Below are positions 1 through 7,561 of a DNA stretch of 64,000 nucleotides, piece by piece; position 1 is the stretch's first letter, and each line of letters opens with the position of its first letter. The notes beneath the pieces are model-generated. The model was not told the DNA's origin, searched no databases, and saw nothing but the letters and a program-made list of their open reading frames with translations. The stretch is from Bradyrhizobium sp. CCBAU 51627 (lineage in GTDB: Bacteria > Pseudomonadota > Alphaproteobacteria > Rhizobiales > Xanthobacteraceae), in NCBI RefSeq assembly GCF_028128765.1, contig NZ_LBJG01000087.1, forward strand, positions 1 through 64,000, read 5' to 3'. Position numbers and translations under genes: made by a program.

Positions 1-219
1 CAGCCTTCCGGCTATCGCCAGCTGACCTGCCCGGCCCTGGCCGGTGAACGCGGTGACCCGCCGCCAGCTACACCATGCAAGGGGACACGATCTTCGTCTG
101 CCATGTCGCAGCACCTGACAAAGAGGCTTGAGAGTGCCCCACCGAGGTACTCCACCGTACAATGGCGGTCTGTTCGAGAAACGGCTTATTTTGAAGGGCT
201 TCTGCGCTGTCCAATTTAA
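1..219. other. No supportable gene (left edge)
   Basis: One plus-strand frame is open from the window edge to about base 216, but its translation has no motif or composition I recognise and could be chance. The minus strand shows nothing coherent either. A C-terminal fragment of a gene starting outside the window cannot be excluded. Confidence 0.3.
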
Positions 220-309
220 TGGCGGAGAGGGAGGGATTCGAACCCCCGATAGGCTTGCACCTATGCCGCATTTCGAGTGCGGTGCATTCAACCACTCTGC
301 CACCTCTCC
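220..309 (-). tRNA. tRNA-Ser (anticodon CGA)
   Basis: Read on the minus strand, the 90-base segment folds as a serine tRNA. It has a 7-bp acceptor stem (GGAGAGG with CCTCTCC), a D-arm with GTGGTTGAATG, and an anticodon loop CTCGAAA giving anticodon CGA. A long class II variable arm (TAGGTGCAAGCCTA region) follows, then the T-loop GGTTCGAATCC and an encoded 3' GCCA. The extended variable arm separates it from short-arm tRNAs and fits serine. It decodes UCG codons. Confidence 0.96.
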
Positions 310-464
310 TGAAGGTCGCCATAGTGAGGCAGGGCCCCTGTGGTTGGGGGCGTTCATAAGCGAGGATGGCGGGCCGGGCAAGGCGCGAAAGGGGAAAATC
401 GGGGGGTTGTTTCGCCGGGTTTGGGCTGTTCTCGCCGCGTCGGAGACAATCGGCACCTTTTGCT

Positions 465-515
465 GGGCTACCCCCCTCCCTAACCCTCCCCCACAAGGGG
501 GGAGGGAACGCACCT
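465..515. repeat. C/T-rich palindromic repeat, copy 1
   Basis: Sequence of the type CTACCCCCCTCCCTAACCC followed by TCCCCCACAAGGGGGGAGGG. Two further copies in opposite orientations lie between ccmA and ccmB (57611-57656 inverted, 57741-57784 direct). The CCTCCCCC / GGGGGAGG part can fold as a hairpin. It is non-coding and lies just upstream of the hydrolase gene. Confidence 0.75.
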
Positions 516-589
516 GCCCTTGTCGCGGCGAATGAAATCCCAATCTCATCATGCTCTCCCAGAGCACTTGCCGGCCGAAAGGAACCGCC

Positions 590-1453
590 ATGGAGCACCT
601 GACGATCTCCGCCAATGGCGCCAAATTCCATGTGGTCCGTGCCGGCAGCGGAAAACCGCTGCTTTTGCTGCATGGTTGGCCGGAAATCTGGCTGACCTGG
701 GAGCCGGTGATGTCAAGGCTTTCGCACCGTTTCAGCCTGATCGCGCCCGATTTGCGCGGCTTTGGCGACAGCGACAAGCCTGATGGCGCTTACGGGCCTG
801 ACGGCCACGCCGCCGACATGCTGGCGCTGATGGAGGGGCTCGGCATCGAGCGATTCGGCGTGGTCGGCCATGATGTCGGCGGCGCGGTGATGCAGCCGCT
901 GGCGCGGAAGGCGCCCGAGCGGCTGGCGGGATTGTTCTTCTTCGATTTCGTCTATCCCGGGATCGGGCCGCGGATGGCGGCGCCCGATCGGCTCAATCAC
1001 ATCTGGTACCAGTCCTTCCAGCAGATGGAGATGGCGCCGCTTCTGGTCGGTGCTACCCGCGAGAGCTGCCGGCTCTATATCGCGCACTTCCTGAAAGGTT
1101 GGGCGCATCGCAAGGACGCGTTCGACGATGTGCTCGACCTGTTCGGCGACACCTATTTCAGGGACGGCAATCTCGCCGGCGGCTTTGCGCATTATCGGGC
1201 GTCGCATGCCGGGCGCATCGCGATGATGAAGGGTGAGGCGCCGCTGATGCCGCCGATCGAGGTGCCGACCTGCGTGCGCTGGGCCGAGCACGATCCGCTG
1301 TTTCCCTATGCCTGGACCGACCGGCTGGGCGAGACCTTTGCCCAGCTCGATCTCGCGATGTTCCCTGATGTCGGACACTTTCCCCATCGCGAGAATCCGG
1401 AGCGCGCGGCGGCGGAGATCGCAGGGTTCTTTCAGCGCATCGGCTGGAGCTGA
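590..1453 (+). CDS. Alpha/beta hydrolase, epoxide hydrolase / haloalkane dehalogenase type
   Basis: A 287-residue single-domain alpha/beta hydrolase, probably cytosolic (no signal peptide). The oxyanion-side HGWPE motif is at residues 28-32. The nucleophile elbow GHDVGG places an aspartate (D95) rather than serine as nucleophile, which is typical of epoxide hydrolases and haloacid/haloalkane dehalogenases. The triad is completed by D235 (AEHDP) and H263 (DVGHFPH). Substrate cannot be read from sequence. The frame is open upstream to 551, but ATG 590 is preferred because it follows GGAACC and begins the conserved strand. It stands alone, next to a tRNA and a repeat. Confidence 0.88.
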   Translation: MEHLTISANGAKFHVVRAGSGKPLLLLHGWPEIWLTWEPVMSRLSHRFSLIAPDLRGFGDSDKPDGAYGPDGHAADMLALMEGLGIERFGVVGHDVGGAVMQPLARKAPERLAGLFFFDFVYPGIGPRMAAPDRLNHIWYQSFQQMEMAPLLVGATRESCRLYIAHFLKGWAHRKDAFDDVLDLFGDTYFRDGNLAGGFAHYRASHAGRIAMMKGEAPLMPPIEVPTCVRWAEHDPLFPYAWTDRLGETFAQLDLAMFPDVGHFPHRENPERAAAEIAGFFQRIGWS

Positions 1454-1628
1454 ATCCGAAGGACGGGGTGGGACCGCCAGACGCGGTAAACACTGGCGGT
1501 CCCGTGCCGCTCATTGAAATGCTGGCCAGGAAGGGCGGCTTCGCAGGCCTGCGTGAGGCGACGGTTCCACCGTAGCGTGCGGCCGGGGCCTCGCAACGCA
1601 AAGCGATCCTTAACCTAACCGATCAAGG

Positions 1629-2780
1629 TTACTCCTTGTCCGATTTGGCCGAGTCTTTGTTGTTTTCCTTGGACTTTTTCTTGCCCTCCGTGGAATCCCG
1701 GTCCTTGCCGTTGCCGCCATTCCTGTGGCGGTTGGTGAAGCGCGCATTGCCGAGGCCGGTGCCGATGGTGAGCACGCCCCAGCGATCGACGTCCTGCATG
1801 AACGGCACCTCGGAGAGGCCCTGAACCACGCCGTCATTGTGCATCAGGATGGCGGTGTCGTGCTCGCCGATGACGGGGATGGCCTCGGCGAGGCTCGCCG
1901 GCAGGTTGAACTTGCTGCTCTCCCAATTGCCCGGCAGATTCTGCGCACCCTTCTCTATGGAGCCGTCCGCGTTGATCACGCCGGGACAGGCGATGCCGAT
2001 AAAGGGCGCGAGCTTGAATCCCTCGGCTTCGGCGTCCTCGATCAGGCCCTCGAGCATCTTGACCAGCCGCTTCACCGCGGCCTCGCGGCTCGGCTCGTCG
2101 TCGGCGTGGCGCCACAGATCGGACTTGAAGACGGCTGCCTTGGAGAGATCAGGCGCCTTCTTCCAGCGCGTCTCGACGATGCCGCAGCGGATGTTGGTGC
2201 CGCCGATATCGACCGCGAGGATGCTGTCATAGGCCTCGAAAATCCAGGACGGCGCGAGGTGCAGGGCCCCGATCAGGCCGGCATCGTCAGGGTCGAAGCG
2301 GATCGGCACCAGATCGACCTTGAAGCCTTCCGATTTGAGGATGATCTCGGCCCGGGCAATGGCGATCTCGCCGAGCCGGCTGGCGCGAAATCCGCCGCCG
2401 ACCACGATGCATTCGGTCTTGGCCCAGGCCTTGGTCTTGAGGAATCGCCGTGTCACGTAGGCGAGCTCCTGCGCGAAATCCTCGATCGCGCTGTGCACGA
2501 CGGCCGCGGCCTCCGTATCGTCGCCGCTCAGCACGGCATCGAGGGCCTTCTTGCTGATCTTGTCGGACGGCTCGTCGCCGAACGGATCCTCGCCGCTCTT
2601 GCGCAAGGGCTTGCGCCATTCCTCGAGGATCTCGCGAAACGCGCCCTTGCTGGCGCGGTCGCCGAGAAAGCCCTCCTCGTCCTTGATCTCGATGTTGAAG
2701 CTGTCGACCTCGACCGAGGGCAGACGGCCCGCCCCATGCTGGGCGATGCCCGTTGTCTTGACCAGTTCGTCCATTGGCAT
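1629..2780 (-). CDS. ROK-family sugar kinase homologue with circularly permuted motif order
   Basis: A 383-residue protein with ROK (repressor/ORF/kinase) glucokinase-type motifs in an unusual order. The part that normally ends a ROK protein comes first: IVVGGGFRAS at 125-134 and DPDDAGLIGAL at 163-173. Then comes the normal N-terminal phosphate loop DIGGTN at 191-196, GIACPG at 262-267, NLPGNW at 281-286, the probable catalytic aspartate in MHNDG (D316), and LTIGTGLGN at 337-345. The usual zinc-binding CxCGxxGC segment is absent. A Lys/Asp-rich tail (about 350-383) looks disordered. Start ATG 2780 has AGGGG about 8 bases upstream; an in-frame ATG at 2774 is the alternative. ATP-dependent sugar phosphorylation is plausible, but substrate and activity are unknown. 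Confidence 0.85.
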   Translation of the reverse strand: MPMDELVKTTGIAQHGAGRLPSVEVDSFNIEIKDEEGFLGDRASKGAFREILEEWRKPLRKSGEDPFGDEPSDKISKKALDAVLSGDDTEAAAVVHSAIEDFAQELAYVTRRFLKTKAWAKTECIVVGGGFRASRLGEIAIARAEIILKSEGFKVDLVPIRFDPDDAGLIGALHLAPSWIFEAYDSILAVDIGGTNIRCGIVETRWKKAPDLSKAAVFKSDLWRHADDEPSREAAVKRLVKMLEGLIEDAEAEGFKLAPFIGIACPGVINADGSIEKGAQNLPGNWESSKFNLPASLAEAIPVIGEHDTAILMHNDGVVQGLSEVPFMQDVDRWGVLTIGTGLGNARFTNRHRNGGNGKDRDSTEGKKKSKENNKDSAKSDKE

Positions 2781-3110
2781 GAAAACCCCTGCCCGAACGC
2801 GGAATCGCGAAGGACAACCGCCGGGGAACCCATTGGTTGCTGCGCGGGTCGAGATTCCGTGGCGGGACGGAAAGGGCTCAAATCCTTCAAATCCGGGCGC
2901 TTTTCGGCTGACTTCCTTGACTCTTCGCCCCCAACGGCTATAAGTCCGCACAACCGGCGCGGGGCGTTTCTCGCGCCGCTTGTTTTTGCGTGGGTTTTCA
3001 AAGGGATAAACTCCCGCCCGCACAAAACTCGCATAAACCCGTAGCGACTGACCAAAAAGCCGGCCCCTGACTGATGTCATGAGGCCGGGATTGAACACGG
3101 AGAAAAAACG
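2781..3110. other. Divergent intergenic region between ROK gene and rplU
   Basis: 330 bases without a convincing gene. It holds the ribosome-binding site of the minus-strand ROK gene at its left end, and a sigma70-like promoter (2917-2944) and the 5' leader of rplU on the right. The leader of about 160 bases is long enough for regulation, but no known leader motif was recognised. Confidence 0.7.
2917..2944 (+). promoter_or_regulatory. Probable sigma70-type promoter of rplU-rpmA
   Basis: TTGACT at 2917-2922 and TATAAG at 2939-2944 are separated by 16 bases, close to the housekeeping consensus and in the right place and orientation for rplU. Transcription would start near 2950. Confidence 0.6.
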
Positions 3111-3485
3111 ATGTTCGCAGTCATCAAAACCGGCGGCAAGCAATACCGCGTCGTGCCGGATGATGTTCTCGAAGTAGGCAAGATCGAAGGCGAAGTCGGC
3201 TCGATCGTGCAGTTGAATGAAGTTCTGGTGGTCGGCGGCGACACGCCGGTGCTGGGCGTTCCGACGGTGGCCGGTGCCTCCGTTGCGGTCGAGGTGCTCG
3301 ACCACAAGCGCGGCCCGAAGGTCATCGCGTTCAAAAAGCGCCGCCGCAAGAATTCGCGCCGCAAGCGCGGCTACCGCGACGAGATCACGGTGCTGCGCGT
3401 CAGCGAGATCCTGACCGACGGCGCCAAGCCCACCAAGGGCCCGCGTCCGAAGACGGAAAAGGTCGCGAAAGAAGCCGCCGAGTAA
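3111..3485 (+). CDS. rplU: 50S ribosomal protein L21
   Basis: A 124-residue L21 protein that binds 23S rRNA in the large subunit. It begins with the family signature MFAVIKTGGKQYRV and carries the basic stretch FKKRRRKNSRRKRG (about residues 79-93) typical of L21. A Lys/Pro-rich tail after residue 105 is longer than in E. coli, as is usual in rhizobia. GGAG lies 9 bases upstream of the ATG. It pairs with rpmA immediately downstream, the usual operon. Confidence 0.98.
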   Translation: MFAVIKTGGKQYRVVPDDVLEVGKIEGEVGSIVQLNEVLVVGGDTPVLGVPTVAGASVAVEVLDHKRGPKVIAFKKRRRKNSRRKRGYRDEITVLRVSEILTDGAKPTKGPRPKTEKVAKEAAE

Positions 3486-3496
3486 CCGGGACCGAT

Positions 3497-3522
3497 CACG
3501 CCAATTCACGAATTGAGGCGTG
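3497..3522 (+). promoter_or_regulatory. Stem-loop between rplU and rpmA
   Basis: CACGCC and GGCGTG flank an inner AATT/AATT pairing, giving a hairpin in the 102-base gap. There is no long T tract, so it is more likely an mRNA-stability or processing element, or a weak attenuator, than a full terminator. Confidence 0.45.
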
Positions 3523-3587
3523 CGACGTTTTGAAATGATTCCGTCAAGGAATTGACCTAGAACTACGCAGGATTTCGGAGACGAGCC

Positions 3588-3857
3588 ATGGCTCACAAAA
3601 AAGCAGGCGGTTCATCGCGCAACGGTCGCGATTCCAAGGGTAAGCGTCTTGGCATCAAGGTGTTCGGCGGGGAGCACGTGATTCCCGGCAACATCATTGC
3701 GCGTCAGCGCGGCACCACCTGGCATCCCGGCCTCAATGTCGGCATGGGCACGGACCACACCCTGTTCGCCAAGATCGAGGGTCGCGTTCAATTCCAGGCC
3801 AAAGCCAATGGCCGCACCTTTGTAGCGGTACTCCCGCTCGCAGAGGCTGCTGAATAG
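3588..3857 (+). CDS. rpmA: 50S ribosomal protein L27
   Basis: An 89-residue L27 protein. The N-terminus MAHKKAGGSSRNGRDSKGKR reaches toward the peptidyl-transferase centre in known ribosomes, and LGIKVFGGEHVIPGNIIARQ follows. There is no Firmicutes-type N-terminal extension needing cleavage. GGAG lies upstream of ATG 3588. Second gene of the rplU-rpmA unit. Confidence 0.98.
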   Translation: MAHKKAGGSSRNGRDSKGKRLGIKVFGGEHVIPGNIIARQRGTTWHPGLNVGMGTDHTLFAKIEGRVQFQAKANGRTFVAVLPLAEAAE

Positions 3858-3935
3858 ACGGTGGATCAATTTGGAGTCCGCCGGGTCCTTGACCGAACCG
3901 GCGGAGTTCCCAGAGATCAAATGATCGAAGGCTCC

Positions 3936-3969
3936 AGGGGAGGCAGGGAAACCGGCCTCCCCTTTCGTT
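3936..3969 (+). terminator. Rho-independent terminator after rpmA
   Basis: The 9-bp stem AGGGGAGGC (3936-3944) / GCCTCCCCT (3955-3963) is followed by a T-containing run (TTTCGTTT). It closes the ribosomal-protein transcription unit before the acetyltransferase gene. Confidence 0.7.
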
Positions 3970-4010
3970 TGACCAATGACTTGACTTGGTGACTTCCAGC
4001 GGAGCCGGAC

Positions 4011-4604
4011 ATGTTGCAGGACTTTTCGAGCGTGACCTTGCAGGAGGCGAGACCGGGCGTCGTCGCCACCGAGCGGCTAACCTTGCGGCGGCCGACGCTT
4101 GCCGACGTCAGGACCATCGCCCACCTCGCCAACGACCGCCGCGTCGCCGAGAACACGCGCCGCCTGCCGCATCCCTATTCGCAGGACGATGCGGTCGCAT
4201 TCATCCGCGCCACGTCCGCGCTCGGCGCCGAGACCGTGTTCCTGATCGAGCGCGACACCACACCGATCGGCATGGTCGGCATCGACGGCTCCACGCCTGA
4301 TCAAGCCGAACTCGGCTACTGGCTCGGGTTCGACTATTGGGGCCAGGGCTTTGCCACCGAGGCCGCGCGCGGCGCGATCGATTTCTTCTTCGAGGAGTTC
4401 GACGACGACCATCTCTATGCCGGCGCGCGCGTCACCAACCCGGCCTCGCGCAACGTGCTGGAGAAGTGCGGCTTCCAGTGGAGCGGCGTCCAGCTGCACC
4501 GTTTCCTGGCGCTGGGCTCGTCGACGCCGGTCGACTGCTTCCGCCTCTCGCGCGGGGTGTGGTCGTCGCTGAAGAGCTGGAGCAGCGCAAGACGGGTGAG
4601 GTAG
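4011..4604 (+). CDS. GNAT family N-acetyltransferase, RimJ/RimL-like
   Basis: A 197-residue GNAT protein. The opening TERLTLRRPTLADV (about 20-33) and the YWGQGFATEAA segment (109-119), which forms the acetyl-CoA pyrophosphate loop, match the Acetyltransf_3 (RimJ/RimL) type. The NPASRNVLEKCGF segment (143-155) is the typical helix before the last strand. It probably acetylates an amino group of a protein N-terminus or small molecule; the acceptor cannot be inferred. It follows the rpmA terminator and faces the DMT transporter across a shared hairpin. Confidence 0.88.
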   Translation: MLQDFSSVTLQEARPGVVATERLTLRRPTLADVRTIAHLANDRRVAENTRRLPHPYSQDDAVAFIRATSALGAETVFLIERDTTPIGMVGIDGSTPDQAELGYWLGFDYWGQGFATEAARGAIDFFFEEFDDDHLYAGARVTNPASRNVLEKCGFQWSGVQLHRFLALGSSTPVDCFRLSRGVWSSLKSWSSARRVR

Positions 4605-4634
4605 GCGGAAGCGCGGCCGCGCCACGTGCACAGT

Positions 4635-4660
4635 GTCGTCCCGGCGAAGGCCGGGACGAC
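4635..4660. terminator. Palindrome between convergent genes, likely bidirectional terminator
   Basis: GTCGTCCCGGC at 4635-4645 pairs perfectly with GCCGGGACGAC at 4650-4660 across a 4-base loop. It sits between the convergent acetyltransferase and DMT transporter genes. It also resembles the arms of the genome's dispersed palindromic repeats. There is no T tract, so termination strength is uncertain. Confidence 0.55.
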
Positions 4661-4673
4661 AGCGTGGTGGTGG

Positions 4674-5588
4674 CTACACCGGCGGCGTCACCTCTTCGCT
4701 CGCACGCCCGAGATCCCGCTCCCGCAAGTAAATGTAGAACCCGGCGCCGATGATGATCGCCGCGCCGACGATGGTCGCCACCGACGGCACGTCGCCGAAC
4801 ACGATGAAGCCGAAGATCACGGCCCAGACGATCATCGAATATTGATACGGCACCACGACGCTCGCCGGCGCAAGCTTCAGCGAGCGGTTGACGCAGAACA
4901 GCGCGGTCACGGAAATGAGCCCTGCCAGCGCAAAGAACACGAGGCTGCCAGGGGTCGGCGGCACCCAATGGAAGGCCGACAGCACCGCGCCAAGCGAAAA
5001 CGTGCCGATGAATTGCGAGGATGCCATCACGATGTCGGGCGTCTTGCGCAGGCTGCGCGTGATCAGCATCAGGGTCGCGAAGGACAGGCTACCGCCGAGC
5101 GCGATCAGCGCCGGCAGGCTCACCGTCTGCGCTGAGGGCCGCAGCGCGATCAGCACGCCGCAGAAGCCGATCAGGATCGCCATCCAGCGGCGCCAGCCGA
5201 CTTTCTCGCCCAGGAAGATCGCGGACATCGCGGTGACGAAGATAGGGCCGGCGAGATAATAGGTGATGACGTCGGCAAGCGGCAGATAGACCGTCGCAAG
5301 GAAGAAGGCGGCCACTTCCAGCGTCGACAGCACGACGCGGACCAGTTGCAGGCGCGGCCGCTCCAGATGCAGGAACTGATGCCGCTGCCGCCAGATGAGC
5401 GGCGACAGCAACAACAGCGCGGCGCAGGCGCGCAGGAACAGGAGTTGCCCCACCGAATACGTCCCGACCAGGAACTTGCCCGTGGCATCGCCGAACGAGA
5501 ACATGAAGATCGACAGCACCATGAGCGCGATGCCGGCCAGCCGCGCCGAGCGGTCGTCATAGGCGGAGAGAGATTTGAACAGGGGCAT
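4674..5588 (-). CDS. DMT superfamily transporter, EamA type
   Basis: A 304-residue integral membrane protein with about ten hydrophobic helices arranged as two EamA repeats. The first starts with GIALMVLSIFMFSFGDATGKFL (split by a conserved Gly/Asp) and the second includes LIALGGSLSFATLMLITRSL. The charged ends (YDDRSARL and YLRERDLGR) are cytosolic. Family members export or import small metabolites; substrate unknown. It has its own unit, with a palindromic repeat just upstream. Confidence 0.85.
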   Translation of the reverse strand: MPLFKSLSAYDDRSARLAGIALMVLSIFMFSFGDATGKFLVGTYSVGQLLFLRACAALLLLSPLIWRQRHQFLHLERPRLQLVRVVLSTLEVAAFFLATVYLPLADVITYYLAGPIFVTAMSAIFLGEKVGWRRWMAILIGFCGVLIALRPSAQTVSLPALIALGGSLSFATLMLITRSLRKTPDIVMASSQFIGTFSLGAVLSAFHWVPPTPGSLVFFALAGLISVTALFCVNRSLKLAPASVVVPYQYSMIVWAVIFGFIVFGDVPSVATIVGAAIIIGAGFYIYLRERDLGRASEEVTPPV

Positions 5589-5608
5589 TGAGCGGACTGT
5601 GAACGGTC

Positions 5609-5692
5609 GTCATTGCGAGCGAAGCGAAGCAATCCAGACTGTCTCCGCGGAAATAGCCTGGATTGCTTCGTCGCTTCGCTCCTCGCAATGAC
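5609..5692. repeat. Palindromic repeat, GTCATTGCGAG family
   Basis: Imperfect inverted repeat. The left arm runs GTCATTGCGAGCGAAGCGAA then GCAATCCAG; the right arm runs CTGGATTGCTTCG then CGCTTCGCTCCTCGCAATGAC. A second member with the same ends lies at 51349-51425. Non-coding, between the DMT transporter promoter side and the MaoC-like gene. Confidence 0.85.
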
Positions 5693-5851
5693 AGGCGGAG
5701 AGAGCGTCGGGAATCGGCTGGTAGGATCGCTTGGGGTCGTTTTAATGACGTGGGCCACCGCGACAACCCCGCGCAAGTCGAATTGAACGGATTGTCGCAC
5801 TCTCCGCTTCGCGCTAGCCATCAACGTCACACCGGCAAAAAGAGCTTTGAC

Positions 5852-6334
5852 ATGACCGACTTCGACCCGGCCCGGCATCGCATGATCCCGACGCAACGCT
5901 GGTTTGAGGATTTCGCGATCGGCGAACGCTTCGTGCTGCCGAGCCGCACGCAGACCTCGGCCGTGTTCGCGGCATTCCAGACCGCGAGCGGCGACACTCA
6001 TCCGGTGCATTACGACGTGGAGTATTGCCGCGCCCGCGGCATGCCGCATCTGCTCGCGCACGGTTTCCAGACGCTGATCCACACCGCGCCGGGCGCCGGC
6101 CTGTTTCCGTTCATGGTCGAGGAATCGCTGGTCGGCTTCCTGGAGCAATCGAGCCGGTTCCTCAAGCCGGTGTTCGCCGACGATACGATCTACCCCGCGC
6201 TCGAGGTCACCGAGCTCGTGCCGGGACGCACGACCGGTGCGGTGACGCTTCGCAGCACCGTGTTCAACCAGCGCAAGGAGCTGGTGCTGGAGGGCTTGCA
6301 GAAATTCCTGATCCGTCGCCGCCCAACCGGTTAA
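5852..6334 (+). CDS. MaoC-like (hot-dog) dehydratase domain protein
   Basis: A 160-residue single hot-dog domain. The hydratase-like motif ASGDTHPVHYD (about 45-55) carries the expected catalytic pair Asp48 and His53, though the usual Asn between them is His. LLAHGFQTL (67-75) matches the loop after the hot helix. Family members hydrate enoyl-CoA or related thioesters; the substrate here is unknown. Start ATG 5852 is the first after the repeat element, although the frame stays open upstream through the repeat. Confidence 0.83.
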   Translation: MTDFDPARHRMIPTQRWFEDFAIGERFVLPSRTQTSAVFAAFQTASGDTHPVHYDVEYCRARGMPHLLAHGFQTLIHTAPGAGLFPFMVEESLVGFLEQSSRFLKPVFADDTIYPALEVTELVPGRTTGAVTLRSTVFNQRKELVLEGLQKFLIRRRPTG

Positions 6335-6419
6335 GCACGGGACGAAATTCGCAGGTTTTCGGCGGATTTGCGGGATCCTCCGGGTTGCCGCGCGGGTCCG
6401 GCTGGCCTACCTATGGCCC

Positions 6420-7460
6420 ATGAAATTCCTCGACGAAGCAAAGGTCTATATCCGCTCCGGTGACGGCGGAAACGGCTGCGTGGCGTTCCGCCGCGAGAAG
6501 TTCATTGAGTTCGGCGGTCCCTCCGGCGGCAATGGCGGCCGCGGCGGCAACGTCATCATCGAGGTCGCCGACGGCCTCAACACGCTGATCGACTACCGCT
6601 ACCAGCAGCATTTCAAGGCCCAGAAGGGCGAGAACGGCATGGGCTCGGACCGTCACGGCGCCAACGGCAAGAACATCGTGCTGAAGGTCCCCGTCGGCAC
6701 CCAGATCTTCGATGAAGACCGCGAGACGCTGATCCACGACTTCACCAAGGTCGGCGAGAAATTCGTGCTGGCCGAGGGCGGCAATGGCGGCTTCGGCAAT
6801 GCGCATTTCAAATCGTCGACCAACCGCGCGCCGCGCAATGCCAATCCCGGACAGCCCGGCGAGGAGCGCTGGATCTGGCTGCGGCTGAAGCTGATCGCGG
6901 ATGCCGGCCTCGTCGGCATGCCCAATGCCGGCAAGTCGACCTTCCTGTCCAAAGTCAGCGCGGCGCGGCCGAAGATCGCCGACTATCCCTTCACCACGCT
7001 GCATCCGCAACTCGGCGTCGTGAACGCCGACGGCCGCGAATTCGTGCTCGCCGACATTCCCGGCCTGATCGAGGGCGCGCATGAAGGCACCGGCCTCGGC
7101 GACCGCTTCCTCGGCCATGTCGAGCGCTGCCGCGTGCTGCTGCACCTGATCGACGCCACCTGCGAGCATGCCGGCAAGGCGTACAAGACGGTGCGCAAGG
7201 AGCTCGATGCTTATGGCGGCCAGCTCACGGACAAGATCGAGATCGTCGCACTGAACAAGATCGACGCGGTCGAGCCGGACGAATTGAAGAAGCAGAAGGA
7301 CCGCCTGAAGCGCGCCGCGAAAAAGACGCCGCTGCTGCTGTCAGGCGCGACCGGCCAGGGCGTGAAGGAAGCGCTCCGCGCGCTGGCCGACGTGATCGGC
7401 GAAAGCCCGGTGTCGGCCAAAGCCAAGAGCGCGGCCGAAGCGGAGCCGTGGTCGGCCTGA
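6420..7460 (+). CDS. obgE: GTPase ObgE/CgtA, ribosome assembly
   Basis: A 346-residue Obg GTPase. The glycine-rich Obg fold (1-158, with GDGGNGC and GGPSGGNGGRGGNV) is followed by the G domain: G1 GMPNAGKS (166-173), G3 DIPG (212-215), G4 NKID (279-282) and G5-like LSGATGQG. It lacks the C-terminal OCT domain found in some Gram-positive Obg proteins. It acts in late 50S assembly and stress response. There is no strong Shine-Dalgarno before ATG 6420, but MKFLDEAKVY is the conserved start. Its place downstream of rplU-rpmA is widely conserved. Confidence 0.97.
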   Translation: MKFLDEAKVYIRSGDGGNGCVAFRREKFIEFGGPSGGNGGRGGNVIIEVADGLNTLIDYRYQQHFKAQKGENGMGSDRHGANGKNIVLKVPVGTQIFDEDRETLIHDFTKVGEKFVLAEGGNGGFGNAHFKSSTNRAPRNANPGQPGEERWIWLRLKLIADAGLVGMPNAGKSTFLSKVSAARPKIADYPFTTLHPQLGVVNADGREFVLADIPGLIEGAHEGTGLGDRFLGHVERCRVLLHLIDATCEHAGKAYKTVRKELDAYGGQLTDKIEIVALNKIDAVEPDELKKQKDRLKRAAKKTPLLLSGATGQGVKEALRALADVIGESPVSAKAKSAAEAEPWSA

Positions 7461-7484
7461 GACGGGCAGCGCTCTCTCCATACT

Positions 7485-7510
7485 TCTCCCCAACGGGGAG
7501 AGGTTTTCTT
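7485..7510 (+). terminator. Terminator after obgE
   Basis: The stem TCTCCCC (7485-7491) / GGGGAGA (7495-7501) is followed by GGTTTTCTT, giving a short intrinsic terminator 25 bases after the obgE stop. Confidence 0.6.
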
Positions 7511-7561
7511 CGCGCCGCCAATAGCGCAATATTCAGCTAGCGAAAAGTGGAGCGATAACGC

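Noticed and set aside
68..673. Minus-strand frame spanning the tRNA-Ser gene
   Set aside because: It crosses a tRNA and a repeat; its translation contains no domain.
2781..3596. N-terminal extension of the ROK frame up to 3596
   Set aside because: It would read antisense through rplU and has no family resemblance; a ribosome-binding site supports 2780.
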